A stretch of 64,000 bases of DNA from Symbiodinium microadriaticum (Eukaryota; Sar; Dinophyceae; Suessiales; Symbiodiniaceae), in NCBI GenBank assembly GCA_001939145.1, contig LSRX01000464.1, positions 409,267 to 473,266 of the forward strand, read 5' to 3'. Positions 12,661 to 23,700 of the stretch are shown piece after piece. The notes below the pieces were generated by a model that saw only the letters and a list, made by a program, of their open reading frames with translations, did no database searches and was not told the origin of the DNA. Within the stretch, counting starts at the first letter, position 1, and every line of letters starts with the position of its first letter. The position numbers and the translations under genes were made by a program.

Positions 12661-13640
12661 NNNNNNNNNNNNNNNNNNNNNNNNNNNNNNNNNNNNNNNN
12701 NNNNNNNNNNNNNNNNNNNNNNNNNNNNNNNNNNNNNNNNNNNNNNNNNNNNNNNNNNNNNNNNNNNNNNNNNNNNNNNNNNNNNNNNNNNNNNNNNNNN
12801 NNNNNNNNNNNNNNNNNNNNNNNNNNNNNNNNNNNNNNNNNNNNNNNNNNNNNNNNNNNNNNNNNNNNNNNNNNNNNNNNNNNNNNNNNNNNNNNNNNNN
12901 NNNNNNNNNNNNNNNNNNNNNNNNNNNNNNNNNNNNNNNNNNNNNNNNNNNNNNNNNNNNNNNNNNNNNNNNNNNNNNNNNNNNNNNNNNNNNNNNNNNN
13001 NNNNNNNNNNNNNNNNNNNNNNNNNNNNNNNNNNNNNNNNNNNNNNNNNNNNNNNNNNNNNNNNNNNNNNNNNNNNNNNNNNNNNNNNNNNNNNNNNNNN
13101 NNNNNNNNNNNNNNNNNNNNNNNNNNNNNNNNNNNNNNNNNNNNNNNNNNNNNNNNNNNNNNNNNNNNNNNNNNNNNNNNNNNNNNNNNNNNNNNNNNNN
13201 NNNNNNNNNNNNNNNNNNNNNNNNNNNNNNNNNNNNNNNNNNNNNNNNNNNNNNNNNNNNNNNNNNNNNNNNNNNNNNNNNNNNNNNNNNNNNNNNNNNN
13301 NNNNNNNNNNNNNNNNNNNNNNNNNNNNNNNNNNNNNNNNNNNNNNNNNNNNNNNNNNNNNNNNNNNNNNNNNNNNNNNNNNNNNNNNNNNNNNNNNNNN
13401 NNNNNNNNNNNNNNNNNNNNNNNNNNNNNNNNNNNNNNNNNNNNNNNNNNNNNNNNNNNNNNNNNNNNNNNNNNNNNNNNNNNNNNNNNNNNNNNNNNNN
13501 NNNNNNNNNNNNNNNNNNNNNNNNNNNNNNNNNNNNNNNNNNNNNNNNNNNNNNNNNNNNNNNNNNNNNNNNNNNNNNNNNNNNNNNNNNNNNNNNNNNN
13601 NNNNNNNNNNNNNNNNNNNNNNNNNNNNNNNNNNNNNNNN
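12661..13640. other. Assembly gap (N run, 980 bp)
   Basis: All bases are N. The left edge is in a GC-rich stretch and the right edge in a CCACCCACCC tract, consistent with unresolved low-complexity sequence. Open frames that span it are meaningless. Confidence 1.
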
Positions 13641-16600
13641 CCACCCACCCCGCCACTCGCAGGAAGGGTGCAGCAGGTACCAGACCATTGGGGGGTGGAC
13701 GAGCAAACACAATTCACATTCCCTCCGCAGGAGTGAGCGTTGATTGGTACTTGGTACATGCTCTCTGCGGTGGGGAAGCTGCAGACCTATGCTGCATATA
13801 GCGCTTCAGGCCAGTTGTTTTTAAGCCTTGCTGCTCCGCTCGCGCTGTTGCTTCATGGCTTGGAAAACACTTCGTGAAACGATGCCCGGAAGTTTCCGTC
13901 AGGATGCATCCATATGCTTCCTCTGACGAGCTTCTGAGACCAGCCGGTGGCGTGAGGGCAGAAGGAAAAAGCTCAGTGCAAGAGCATGGCTGCATGCTTC
14001 ATTTGACTTCTGCCAAGGCCTGGGGAAGCTCCAGAGGATCAGGGTGTGGAAGCCTTTGCAGAAGGACCGCGCGTGCGCCCAAGACTACAGACTCGCAGCC
14101 GGGCTCTGGCAAATTAAGATCTTAGAGATGTTTTGGCAATTGATAGTCACCGGTAGTCAACCCGATCGGGGCCGGTGTTTTGGATCTTTTGGGTTTATCG
14201 CCACGGGGCAGTGCTGCATAAGAAGGTTTGGTGAACGTGTTCGAAAATATGCGGTAGTGGCAAGGAGGCAGAAGAGCATCAGCTTTGCAGATGGGGCTTC
14301 AGAGCGACTTGCAAGAAGTAAGGAGATTTGAAGACTCAGAAGACAGAGGGGCGGTGCATTTCAATGGCAAGTTCCTAACACAACTTGCCGCGAGATGTGC
14401 TTGGCCTGCAACATGTTCAGTGCCGTACAGCAGAAAGAGCCAACAGGAAAATCTGGGCCAATGCCCAACACGGTCTGTGTTGGCATTGTTCGTAGGCTCG
14501 GGATGTCAGACTCCTGAGGGCGCTGCAATTTGTGGCAGAGTCTTCAGGCGCTGGCCAGGCACTCGGAGAAGCAGATCTCTACTGCATGCCTTCGTAAGTT
14601 GGGAGCTTTTTCGCTTGTACTGTATATCATACCAGCCAATTCTGAACCCCAAGCAACCCCCAACCTTCGTGGACCACATTTTCGCAATATCGTCAAGCTA
14701 AGATCGCATTGGGATTTTTGAAAACTCTACTCTTCGTCCGTAGGGTTCCAAGTTCCGCATGTTCCAGTCCTGCTTGATCTTTTGCCTTGTCCAGCAGGGT
14801 ATGTCGGGCTGAGGTGTCTCCATGCACATCTCTGCGCGGCAGCTTGGGATGCAGAAGCGTGAATGGATCGCTTGCAGGTTCTATTAAGTTAGTGCGAGTG
14901 AGTGCCAAGCAGAAGCCCTGGTTTTCGCGGACCAGCGTCTCCTGGCCAGATATCGGAGGCCTTCTGGAACGACTGCGAGCCCGCTAACGTTCGCATGCCA
15001 GCGCCCCAAGGTGCATCACGGCGGTGCACGAAAGCTTCGTGAGTTTTCTGGAAAGGTACCACACATCGTAGGTCCGACCTAGCAAGGCGGGAGGCAGAAA
15101 CAGTAGAAGCTTGCAGCAGCGATCGCTGCCCTCGCAGCCTCAGGTGGCGCTTGCGTGAATGTCAGATCGGAACGTGCGTCAGAGCTTTGCCATTCGAAGC
15201 TGGTCAGGGACCTTCAAAACACTCACCTGGCCTGCTGGCACAGAGTGCCTCATCGCGGCACACACACACACACACAGAGCATAGACCGGCGGGAGCTTGA
15301 GCCGAACGAACAACGGAGCAGCTGCTGTCGTCATATAACAGGTCTTGCTACATGGTTGGCTGAGGAGATTGTCGCACTTGTGTAACCCGTTCGGCAAGAG
15401 CTCGTTTCTGATTATTCGTTGGCTACCAGCCGCGCGATGAAGCATTGTACATAGGGCACAAGTCCCACGAGTCCGCAAGGCTTGGCTCTGCAGTACTCCT
15501 GCACCTTGAACTGTTGTTGCCAGCCTGTGTACTTGTCAATGTGCTTGAATTGGAGTGTAATAATTGTGCCTGGCATGTTTGCAGACATTGACTGGTACTT
15601 TCTGCATCTCAGCATTCCTGCCATTTGTAACTGGAAGGTGGCACACTACATCATTGTACTCGGTAGTTTGCACGACGACGTAGACGAGGAAGCGAGACCT
15701 GTAAGCTGCAGCTCCAGTCTTTGAGCAGAGGCAAGCCTCCACGTGAATTTTTGCGGTCGGATGTTACTTTCCTCGCCACCTATGTAAGCATTTCAAAGCG
15801 CAGCTAGCCTTAAATTTGACTGCTCGAACTGTAAGGAAGGAGGACCGCGGAACAAATATGCCTGTAGGTAGGTCACTGGCACTGTTGTCCGAGGCCTGTC
15901 TCGCCAGTCGACAATGGAGCCTTGCGACTTTACTAATGCGTAAGAAGTCTTTGCCTAGATCTTGCAGATCAGTGGCAGCGAGTTTGAAATGCTTTCTGCA
16001 CTTAGTCTTTTCTAGACCGGCATCGTGTAGGATACACATGCAACCAAAATTTCACATACTCGTAAAGTTATCAAGCGCAGAATGCATGGAGGCCGCTGCC
16101 CAGTGCAACAAAGCTCTTATGCAGGTGGCACCGGCATGCAGAATGACTCACAAGAATGTAAGCCCTTACTGTAACAGAGCAAACAGTGGAGTAGGCAGCA
16201 TGCTTGCTAACTGTAATGGCGGGACCAGTTTGTATGTCCAAGCTGGTGGCTCAAAGAGATTTCCAAATTTCAATTGTAGGTCTATTTCAGTGGGCTTCCA
16301 AGTTCCTTGGGTTCGAGAATTCTCATCTCCAGCAGTGGACCGGCAAGAGCTTGCCTGCTGAGGGGAACTCGGTTGACTAAGTAATTTGTTTCTCCTTTCA
16401 AACAGTTCTCTCGATGTTTGCATGAGACTGGCTGCCACGGCTCAAGAGCATGACAGGCTAAGCGGCTTCGGGCAGAAATTGCCATGGCCTGACTGGCTCT
16501 TTCCGTGCAATCAGGGGCACGTCCAGTCAGTGTGTCTGTTTGTTTGTCTGTTTGTCTCTGTGTTTTTGTGTTCGAACACCGTAAGCATAGCACCAGGAAC

Positions 16601-17970
16601 AAGGCTCCAACCCTTTCCCTCAGCTCGACTGGACATTCGCTCACACTGTAGATTCTGGCCGCATGCATGGCCTCAGCTCTGAGCTTTCTGATCCATCTTG
16701 TCGGCAATATCGTTTTGACACATAGACTGTCGGCGCTCAAGCTTGTTACCTTGAGGAGGGGATTATTGAATGGATCAGACTGACCTCATCTCTTTCCAGG
16801 TCATCCTGGATCTGTGCATAGATTGTACATTGGGCTGCCGATGTCGGCTCTGGACTCTCGCCTAGCATCATCCAGAACAAAGTAAGCCGGAGACCAGACA
16901 CGTATGCAGGAGGCTCAGGGGGCCAAAGCTAGACACGTATCTGGAGGCTGTGCCTCCTCCAAATGCCCGGTCAACGCCAACCCTTCTTCAGTTTATGCGC
17001 ATGAGCCGAGTGCGACGGCCTTGTGATGTAGATCCCAAAAACAATTATGAGTTGCTCCCACGAGATGGCCAAGAGTCTGAATTCCCTCCCGGGCGCTCGT
17101 GCTTGCATCAGCCTTTGGCCTTCACAAAATCGCAGAAGTCAGCACCAGCTCAGCTGTCGTTGACGTTTGTGGTTTCATGGCGCTGGGGGCTGGAGAGCAA
17201 GCTCAAAGCCTCCATTCTGATCAAACTGAAATGACCGACGCTCGAGTTGATCAGCTGCTTTCAAGCGTTTGAAAAAGGTGAGTGGCTCATTCTAATCAAG
17301 CTTGGCACTTCATGTCAGCTGCATTTGGCATGTGCGATCTCCTCAGAATCAGCTTGTGCAGCAGGCCTCAACAGTTGGCTTCTAGATATCAAGCTTCCCG
17401 GCACTTCAGCAGTTCCTGAACACTGGACGTTGTATCACTTTCAAGGAATGATGCCTGCAAGCCCTAGGCCCTAAACTGTGCTTCAACGCAGATCGGCATC
17501 AGGCCGCGCTGTCACGTCGCGGAGTGCTACAAATCGCAACTGCCGGAATCACACAGCATGCTTGGCAGCGTGCCTCCGCAGCCTAGGCTTCAAGGTCCTA
17601 TGCCGCCGCAGCTAGTGAGCAGAAGAGTACAGGAAGTGGCATCGCAGAGCATCAAGGCATGACATGAAAGGCTAGCCTCTCAAACAAGCAGAAATCAGGA
17701 AACAGTGACAACAGTGGTGGGGACCTGAGTGTAAAACCCATAGCCCAGCCGACAGCCCAACGCTTGTCTATCAGATCCAGCGGCATCTCGCTGTCCAGCT
17801 GTGGACTAGGCTAAACTGCTCCGCACCGCTGTTGTCGCAATGCACGGTGCGAGCCCCGGAGTCTGGCTAGATTCCTGACACTTTGCTTCAGAGTATGACA
17901 CGGTACATTGTTGGACATGTGGGCATGAGCATTTCGTTCAGGCGGGGAATAGGCAGCAGCATAGCCACGA
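13641..17970. other. No gene recognised
   Basis: I see no domain-bearing ORF, RNA gene or mobile element on either strand. A (CA)n tract lies at about 15259-15277 and TGTTTGTCTGTT-type repeats at about 16530-16560. Short frames look random. Unrecognised small exons cannot be excluded in this type of genome. Confidence 0.5.
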
Positions 17971-18028
17971 GAATTGATCATTGTTGAACGCGCATCGCTT
18001 GCTGCATTGATGTCGTGGCGGGTACCTT

Positions 18029-18409
18029 ATGACATGTCTTCTCATGCTGCGACGCGAAACCTTACTGCAGATTTTGTGGGTCAAGTGTATGGAACCCCCA
18101 CGCCCACCTGTGGCAGGTCACTTAGCTGTAGGGGCAGGCGCGGGATCCGTAGGCTCCCTGCTGGCAACTTTAGCTGGCTGGTATCTGACCCCTCCTTCTC
18201 ATCGAGATCATCTTGTTCCCCCTAGCCCCTTGACCTTCTGCGAACCCGAAGAGGAGCGGAGATCATTCTATTTGGGGCTGCTTTTGGGGTTGGTTCTGGG
18301 TGTCTTCGTTGGAGCTCTGCTGGATTTGCTTTATCTGTACAAGCAGAACATCTCCTTGACAATCCGCACCAAGCTGGCTACTCTTCAACTGCGAGGCTCC
18401 TCACGGTAG
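18029..18409 (+). CDS. Leader ORF with one predicted membrane segment
   Basis: 126 codons. The N-terminal half is Gly/Ala/Pro-rich. A strongly hydrophobic stretch near residues 79-101 (YLGLLLGLVLGVFVGALLDL) resembles a single transmembrane helix, followed by a short basic tail (IRTKL, RGSSR). The next ORF starts three bases after this stop (TAG, TGA, then ATG at 18413), so the two are probably read from one transcript. I know of no standard DIRS protein like this. It may be an accessory product or part of the element's 5' region. A real product is plausible because the frame is tightly packed with the next ORF. Confidence 0.45.
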   Translation: MTCLLMLRRETLLQILWVKCMEPPRPPVAGHLAVGAGAGSVGSLLATLAGWYLTPPSHRDHLVPPSPLTFCEPEEERRSFYLGLLLGLVLGVFVGALLDLLYLYKQNISLTIRTKLATLQLRGSSR

Positions 18410-18412
18410 TGA

Positions 18413-18709
18413 ATGAGTCGAAGTCCCGCTGAGCTTGCTGTGGAAGTGCAGGATCTCGCTCGAGCGGTTGCCCGCCTCACTTTACGTGTTGCTGCGTTGG
18501 AGGATCGTCTTTCAGCTTCAGAGGTTGCACTGGATTCTCATTCGTCCCCGAGGGCTTCGTCTTCGGGTTTTCAGCTTGTAGAAGAGCCCTCCCATACTGC
18601 TGAGACCGTTGAGCAGGCCGGTGACTCTCGTACAGGTTTTTCAGAGGTCTTCGACCCCTTGCCGGCCCCTAGGGCCCCTGGCGGCGAGAAGCTCTCGCTG
18701 ATCGCATAG
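18413..18709 (+). CDS. Short coiled-coil ORF upstream of Gag
   Basis: 98 codons. Residues about 5-45 form a heptad-like helix (VEVQDLARAVARL, LRVAALEDRLSASEVALDS) suited to coiled-coil oligomerisation. The rest is Ser/Pro/Glu-rich and disordered. The ATG lies three bases after the preceding stop. Before this ORF ends, another frame opens (ALADRIGSWVSRAL at about 18683) and continues into the next conserved segment, so expression of the downstream part probably needs a frameshift or re-initiation. Function is inferred only as a Gag-like oligomerisation segment. Confidence 0.5.
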   Translation: MSRSPAELAVEVQDLARAVARLTLRVAALEDRLSASEVALDSHSSPRASSSGFQLVEEPSHTAETVEQAGDSRTGFSEVFDPLPAPRAPGGEKLSLIA

Positions 18710-18975
18710 GTTCTTGGGTTTCCAGGGCTTTGGCTGGTGAACACCGTGGACCATCAGGTCGGTCTGAGCTCAATCTAAAGAACCGGCTCTACGTGGTCTT
18801 CTCGGACTACTCGGGCCAGCGGTTCAACCCCGTCAAGGTCCACTTCCGCTTCAACGAGCTCCAGCAGTACCACAACCGGGGCGACCTCGGCGACTCCGTC
18901 TTTGTCGGGTTCGCCAGTCTTTGGGAGGCCAAGCGTAGCGTCAGCCGTGCGGGGCTGAGCTGGCCCAATGCCTGA
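18683..18975 (+). CDS. Gag-proximal conserved domain ORF
   Basis: The frame opens upstream of an internal ATG at 18730 and stops at 18975. It encodes a compact domain with GPSGRSELNLKNRLYVVF, then FNPVKVHFRFNEL, then GDLGDSVFVGFASLWEA. I associate this pattern with a domain preceding Gag in dinoflagellate retroelements; its role is unknown. The stop overlaps the Gag start in ATGCCTGA (ATG at 18968, TGA at 18973), an arrangement that suits termination-coupled re-initiation. The lack of a convincing ATG for the whole domain suggests it is reached by frameshifting from the coiled-coil ORF. Confidence 0.55.
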
Positions 18976-20707
18976 AGGTGATTTGGCGGACGACGAGGTT
19001 GGGGCCGACGCGGAGGACCTTCGCAATCACCTCGTCGCTCGGCTTTCAGGCCCCTTTGACGACTACCCACTTGCTGTTCTTTCTGTTCCGAGAGGAGAGG
19101 ACGACCGAGAGCTTGTGCCTGCGGTGCTGGTGGCAGAGACGTCGGAGGGCGGGATTATCGCTGCCCTTCCCGCTTCTACCTGGCATCGAACCGCTGCTCG
19201 CCGTGTTCTACCCCGAGAACTGGTGCGAAAGGTGCTAGCCGCGCGCGTGCTGCTTGTGTCCCCGGAGGACCGGTCGACACCCTTGGGCGAGGCTGTTCGG
19301 GTTTGGCTGGCTATCCTCACGGAACGTGGAGAGGCTTCTGTTGACCTCGTCCGGGACTTTGAGGAGGACGTCAGCTTCTCTCACACTTTCGGGGGCTCCG
19401 AAGCTCCTGATCTGGTGCCTTCTGCAGCCTCTGCTGTCGAAGCCGCTTCGGCCCTGTACGAGTTCCAGACGGGTGAGAGTGGGCTGCCCGTGGCTGACTA
19501 TCCTGCTTCCGCTTCCCCGCTGGAGTCTCGTGTTGCGGAGCTGGAGTCATGCTTGACTGGCCTCCGGGACGATATGAAGATTCTGTTGGAGCGCGGGAAA
19601 GCACCGCCTCCTCCTCCCTCGCCGGCGCCTTCGCGAGCGACTACGACTCCTACAGCTGTGGGGCTTGGCACCCGTGGACGCCAAAAGTTCGAAGGCTTGG
19701 ACCCCGGGGTTGTTCAAGCCGCCCTCAGCGCTGGCGTGGAGCAGGCTCACCTCGAGGAGATGGCCAAGATGGTGAAGTCCCAACGTGGCTTACGCGATCA
19801 ACCTCTTCAAGGCCTTCGTCCCCGAGCTACCAAGGTGATTGCGTCGCCTCTCGACGACGAGGACGAGGACGACGACGATCCTCCGGGAGAACCTGCCGCC
19901 TCTGCGAGCCAAGATCCTGTACACCAAGCTATAGGCCAGCTGACAAGCATTGCTTCCCAGCTCGCCCTTCAGAAGAAGAAGGACTCCAGCCTGGAGGCTC
20001 TCCTGGACGGCGGCGCCGCTGGTTCAGCGGACTCTTCTACCTCGTCGGGAACCGGGAGCAGGAGGAATGCAGCCGCGCTTCGCTTGCTAAAGGAGCGACT
20101 TTTGACAAAGCCCCGGGAGGTTTCGCAGGTCCTGGAGAGAAACTTGGAGGCCGACTTCGCCCTTCGCTCCGTGATGCCCGGTGCCCCTCAGGTCCCGGTC
20201 AGTGTTCGAGCCTGGCTGGAAACGAGGTCGAGAGTGCAGAGTTACCCAGGGACGATTCGATTCCTTTGGGCCGCCGCCGGGGCTGCAGATGCGCTGCGCG
20301 AAGGACGGGCAGAAGAATGCTATGCTCGCCTGCTGCTCCTCATTGCCCAAGGGGACCAGATGTCGATCGACCGAGGGTCTTGGTTGCTGGCGGCGGAGGC
20401 ATCCTTGGAGGATCCTCCTCCGTTTGCTGCTTTCAACAACCACACTCTTCCGTCTCCGACCGAGCCTCCGTTCACCAAGCTTCTGGACGTGCGTTGGATC
20501 GAGCTGTTCCTTTCAAGGCTTCGGGACATCGAGACATATCAGGAGCAGAGGCGCAAGTTGGGGAGCGTGGGAACGGCTCCTCGGAGGACGGACAGCGAGG
20601 TCGTGCCGGACGACGCCAAGGACGACAAGCCACCCCACAAGCCTCCAAAGGGCGGAGGTCGCGGCCGAGGGCGCGGAAGCCCGGTGGCAGGCAGCGACAA
20701 CAAATGA
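18968..20707 (+). CDS. gag: Gag-like protein
   Basis: 579 codons, start chosen at ATG 18968, which overlaps the previous stop. Layout: an N-terminal globular part (residues about 1-180), a coiled-coil stretch near 195-215 (ESRVAELESCLTGLRDDMK), a Pro/Thr linker, an acidic run (DDEDEDDDDP, about 298-307), then a helical capsid-like region (about 355-530) with RFLWAAAGAADALREG and CYARLLLLIAQGDQMSIDRG. The tail is basic and Gly/Arg-rich (GGGRGRGRGS), a likely nucleic-acid-binding end in place of a zinc knuckle. Its size and place directly before Pol fit Gag. The stop TGA overlaps the Pol ATG in ATGA (20704-20707). Confidence 0.7.
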   Translation: MPEGDLADDEVGADAEDLRNHLVARLSGPFDDYPLAVLSVPRGEDDRELVPAVLVAETSEGGIIAALPASTWHRTAARRVLPRELVRKVLAARVLLVSPEDRSTPLGEAVRVWLAILTERGEASVDLVRDFEEDVSFSHTFGGSEAPDLVPSAASAVEAASALYEFQTGESGLPVADYPASASPLESRVAELESCLTGLRDDMKILLERGKAPPPPPSPAPSRATTTPTAVGLGTRGRQKFEGLDPGVVQAALSAGVEQAHLEEMAKMVKSQRGLRDQPLQGLRPRATKVIASPLDDEDEDDDDPPGEPAASASQDPVHQAIGQLTSIASQLALQKKKDSSLEALLDGGAAGSADSSTSSGTGSRRNAAALRLLKERLLTKPREVSQVLERNLEADFALRSVMPGAPQVPVSVRAWLETRSRVQSYPGTIRFLWAAAGAADALREGRAEECYARLLLLIAQGDQMSIDRGSWLLAAEASLEDPPPFAAFNNHTLPSPTEPPFTKLLDVRWIELFLSRLRDIETYQEQRRKLGSVGTAPRRTDSEVVPDDAKDDKPPHKPPKGGGRGRGRGSPVAGSDNK

Positions 20708-23700
20708 TCTATGAAGCGGGGGAGCTCTACCCTGAATCACTTGAGCGCGACGTGGACAAGGCGAGCCCCTCTGAGTCGGCTTCTTGTAAAGTTCCTGGGT
20801 CTTCTGCGTCTAGCATTTGCCCCGCCGCTCTATGGCGAGCCCTACCGCGTATTTTCTTTTCGGGGCGCAACAGCTTTAGCTCCTTCGCCCGATCGCAGAC
20901 GTTTATTAAGCCTACCAGTACCAGTTGTGGTTTCACCTCATCGTCTTCTCCTTTGTGGCCCATGCGGTTGCCTTATCCAGGCGCTTTCAAGTCCGGTTGG
21001 TCGGACACCGCCTACGACAGCGAGGAGAACGCTCTGCAGAAGACCGTGAACTTGGCTGTCTTGCTTTTGAACTGGCTAGCCTTGGGCAGGCCGAAGCACG
21101 CGCCTCCTGAGCTGTCTCTCTTGCCTCCTTCTACGGGGGCTCAACGGGCCGTTGTTAGACGTTTTGAGTCGATGATGAGAGAAGTTGTTTTGCACCCGGT
21201 CGTGGCAGCCGAAGACATGGGACGTGTGGCTGCTAAGGTCGAGGACTTGGAGTCTTTGATTGCATCTCTTACTCTTCGAGGAGACGCCGTTGCTGCTCGC
21301 AGTCGCGGGTACTCTGTTGGAGGAAGGAAAGAGCCTTTATTTGACCCCATCGAGGTCGAGTTTGCTGGGGCTGCTGGGCGAAACGCCGGAGCAACGACTC
21401 CTGCGAAGCCCATTGTTGCCTCCCGCCTCAAGTTCGGATCTCCGCCTTCGTTTTGCCCGAAGAGGTTTATGGACGCGGAGACCTTGGACCACTACGAGCA
21501 TCCCTTCAGCTACGCCATCGCCGAGGAAGCCCTCACCGAGGACCCGCCCAAAGCTCGCGTCCTTGCTCAACACCCTGAAAAGTTGGCTCTCTTTCGCAAG
21601 CTGGACGAGGGCGGCCGACTACGTCTGGTTCCGGCTTCCGTGACAAGAAAGAAGTGTCTCAACGGCATGTTTGCTGTGCCCAAGAACTTGACTGCGGATC
21701 GGTTGATCCTTGACGCTCGTGGTCCCAACTTGTTGGAGCCTGGACGCACCGCGTGGACGCAGTCGCTGGGCACGATCTCGGCCGTCCTGGGGATCTCTCT
21801 GAAGGACGACGAGATCCTGCTCATGAGCGGTGCCGACCTCAGCGACTATTACTACCACTACGTGATATCCGAGGAGAGGGTTCTGCGTAACGCCCTTGCA
21901 GGGGTCCTTGCGCCATCTGAGGCAAAACTGTTCTCCTGCTACTGCAAGGAGCTCGAGAACAAGGGTCCCCTTCGAGCGTGTCTGGGGTCCATGGCGATGG
22001 GAGACCTTAACTCTGTGGAATTCGGTCAGCTGTCGCACTTGGCACTGACTTTTGCTGCCGATGCCGCCTCCGCGGATGAGCTCCTGACATTGAGGTCTTC
22101 TCCTAGCCGTTCAAACATGCAGGTTGGTGTTGTCATCGACGACTGGGTGGCGCTGCAAAAAATCAAGAAGCGCCTGACTCGAGGCACCTCTGAAGGCGCG
22201 GTACGACTTCGTAAAATGAGTGCTAAGTACAAGGAGACCGGCCTTGTCCAGAACATGAAGAAGGGTTTTGAGGAGGTGACCGAGGCTTCCTTTTGGGGAG
22301 GGAAAGTTAACGGCGTAGCCGGGACCGTTCGTCCCCTACCTGAGCGTACTCTGCCGGTGCTTTCTCTGACGGTTGATGTGATTCGCTGCGGCTACGCCAC
22401 GAAGCACCTCCTTGCTACCCTGGCCGGCTTCTATATTTCTGCCTTTCAGTTTCGTCGTCGTTTCATGAGCCTTCTTGAGGAGATTTTCCTCGCGCCCTCT
22501 TGGATGGAGGACCACTGCACCTTCCGCATCTGGCCTGCCCTCGAAGCAGAGTTGTGGTGCCTGGTTATAGCCACCCCTATGGTACGCACCAACTTGCGCG
22601 CGGACTACTTGAACCAGATCTCTGCCACGGATGCGTCGGACTCTTTTGAGGCCGAGGTCAGCACCGAGGTCTCTGCCGAGTTTGTGGAGGAGGTTCATCG
22701 GCACTCGCTGCGTAAGTCCGTATGGACCCGACTTCTGCATCCTCTGTCTGCTCAGAGCAGGGAAGCTGGCGAGCTACCGGAGGACGAGGAACTCCCGGGA
22801 GATGAGCGACTCGAGGAGCATCCGCTCTGGGGCCACGTTTTCCGGTGTCTCCCCTTTCGGACTGTGTGGCGCAAGAAGATCCGCCGAAAGCGGCACATAA
22901 ATCTTCATGAGTTGCGAGCGGTCCTTATCTCGGAGGAGCGACGAGCACTTCGGCATCCGCATTGCAAGCTTGTGACGGGGGCTGACTCTCAGGTTAGTTT
23001 GGGCGCTCTCCTCAAGGGCAGGAGCTCGTCTTCCAAGCTGAACGGCGCTCTCAGACAATCACTGCCTGCATACATTGGCCTGGATATCCATGGCGGCTAT
23101 CTCTACGTCCGCTCTTGTGACAATCCGGCCGACGACCCCACGCGCTCGGTGCCTACTCGCACTCCGCCTTTTTCAATGCCAAGGTGGCTGCATGACGCCG
23201 TGGACGGGAACTTCGAGCTGCTGGACGACGAGTTGGTCAAGTGTGGGATGGACCCTGTCTCGTTGCTCGGTCTCCCACCTCTCGGAAATATTGTGCCGGT
23301 TGCTGAAGCCCCTCGCCCTGTCCCTAGAGCTGTCAGACGTCGTATGTGGATGAGGTCGCTGGGAGGTCCTGCACCTTCTCTGACCCCAGGCCCCGATCCT
23401 GAGGCTTTCGCGGCCTCTTGTCTGCGAGGCGATGCTGTGACAGCTGAAATGGTGCTGAGCTTGTTGAGTTTGTTACCGGGCGAGCACGCCGCTCGAGGCG
23501 ACAGTGGGGCTAGGACTAAGAGCTGGACCACAGGAGTTTTTGTGCATGGTGGAGCGATTGGACTGCGGCGGCATTGTCTGGACTTTCCTCTGAGTACAAG
23601 CATGCTGACCCGCTACGCTTCCCTCGTCGTGCCCACTCACCAGTACTCCAGCTTGAGCCTGCTCCAGAACCTCAAGACCTCGGTGCATAAGGACGCTCAC

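Noticed and set aside
12457-13801. Five ORFs of 369-417 codons spanning the N gap
   Set aside because: Almost entirely unknown bases; open only because N codons are not stops.
19549-20703. Upstream extension of the Pol frame to 19549
   Set aside because: It overlaps the well-supported Gag frame and is Ser/Arg/Gly-rich shadow sequence. The ATGA start at 20704 is the better choice.
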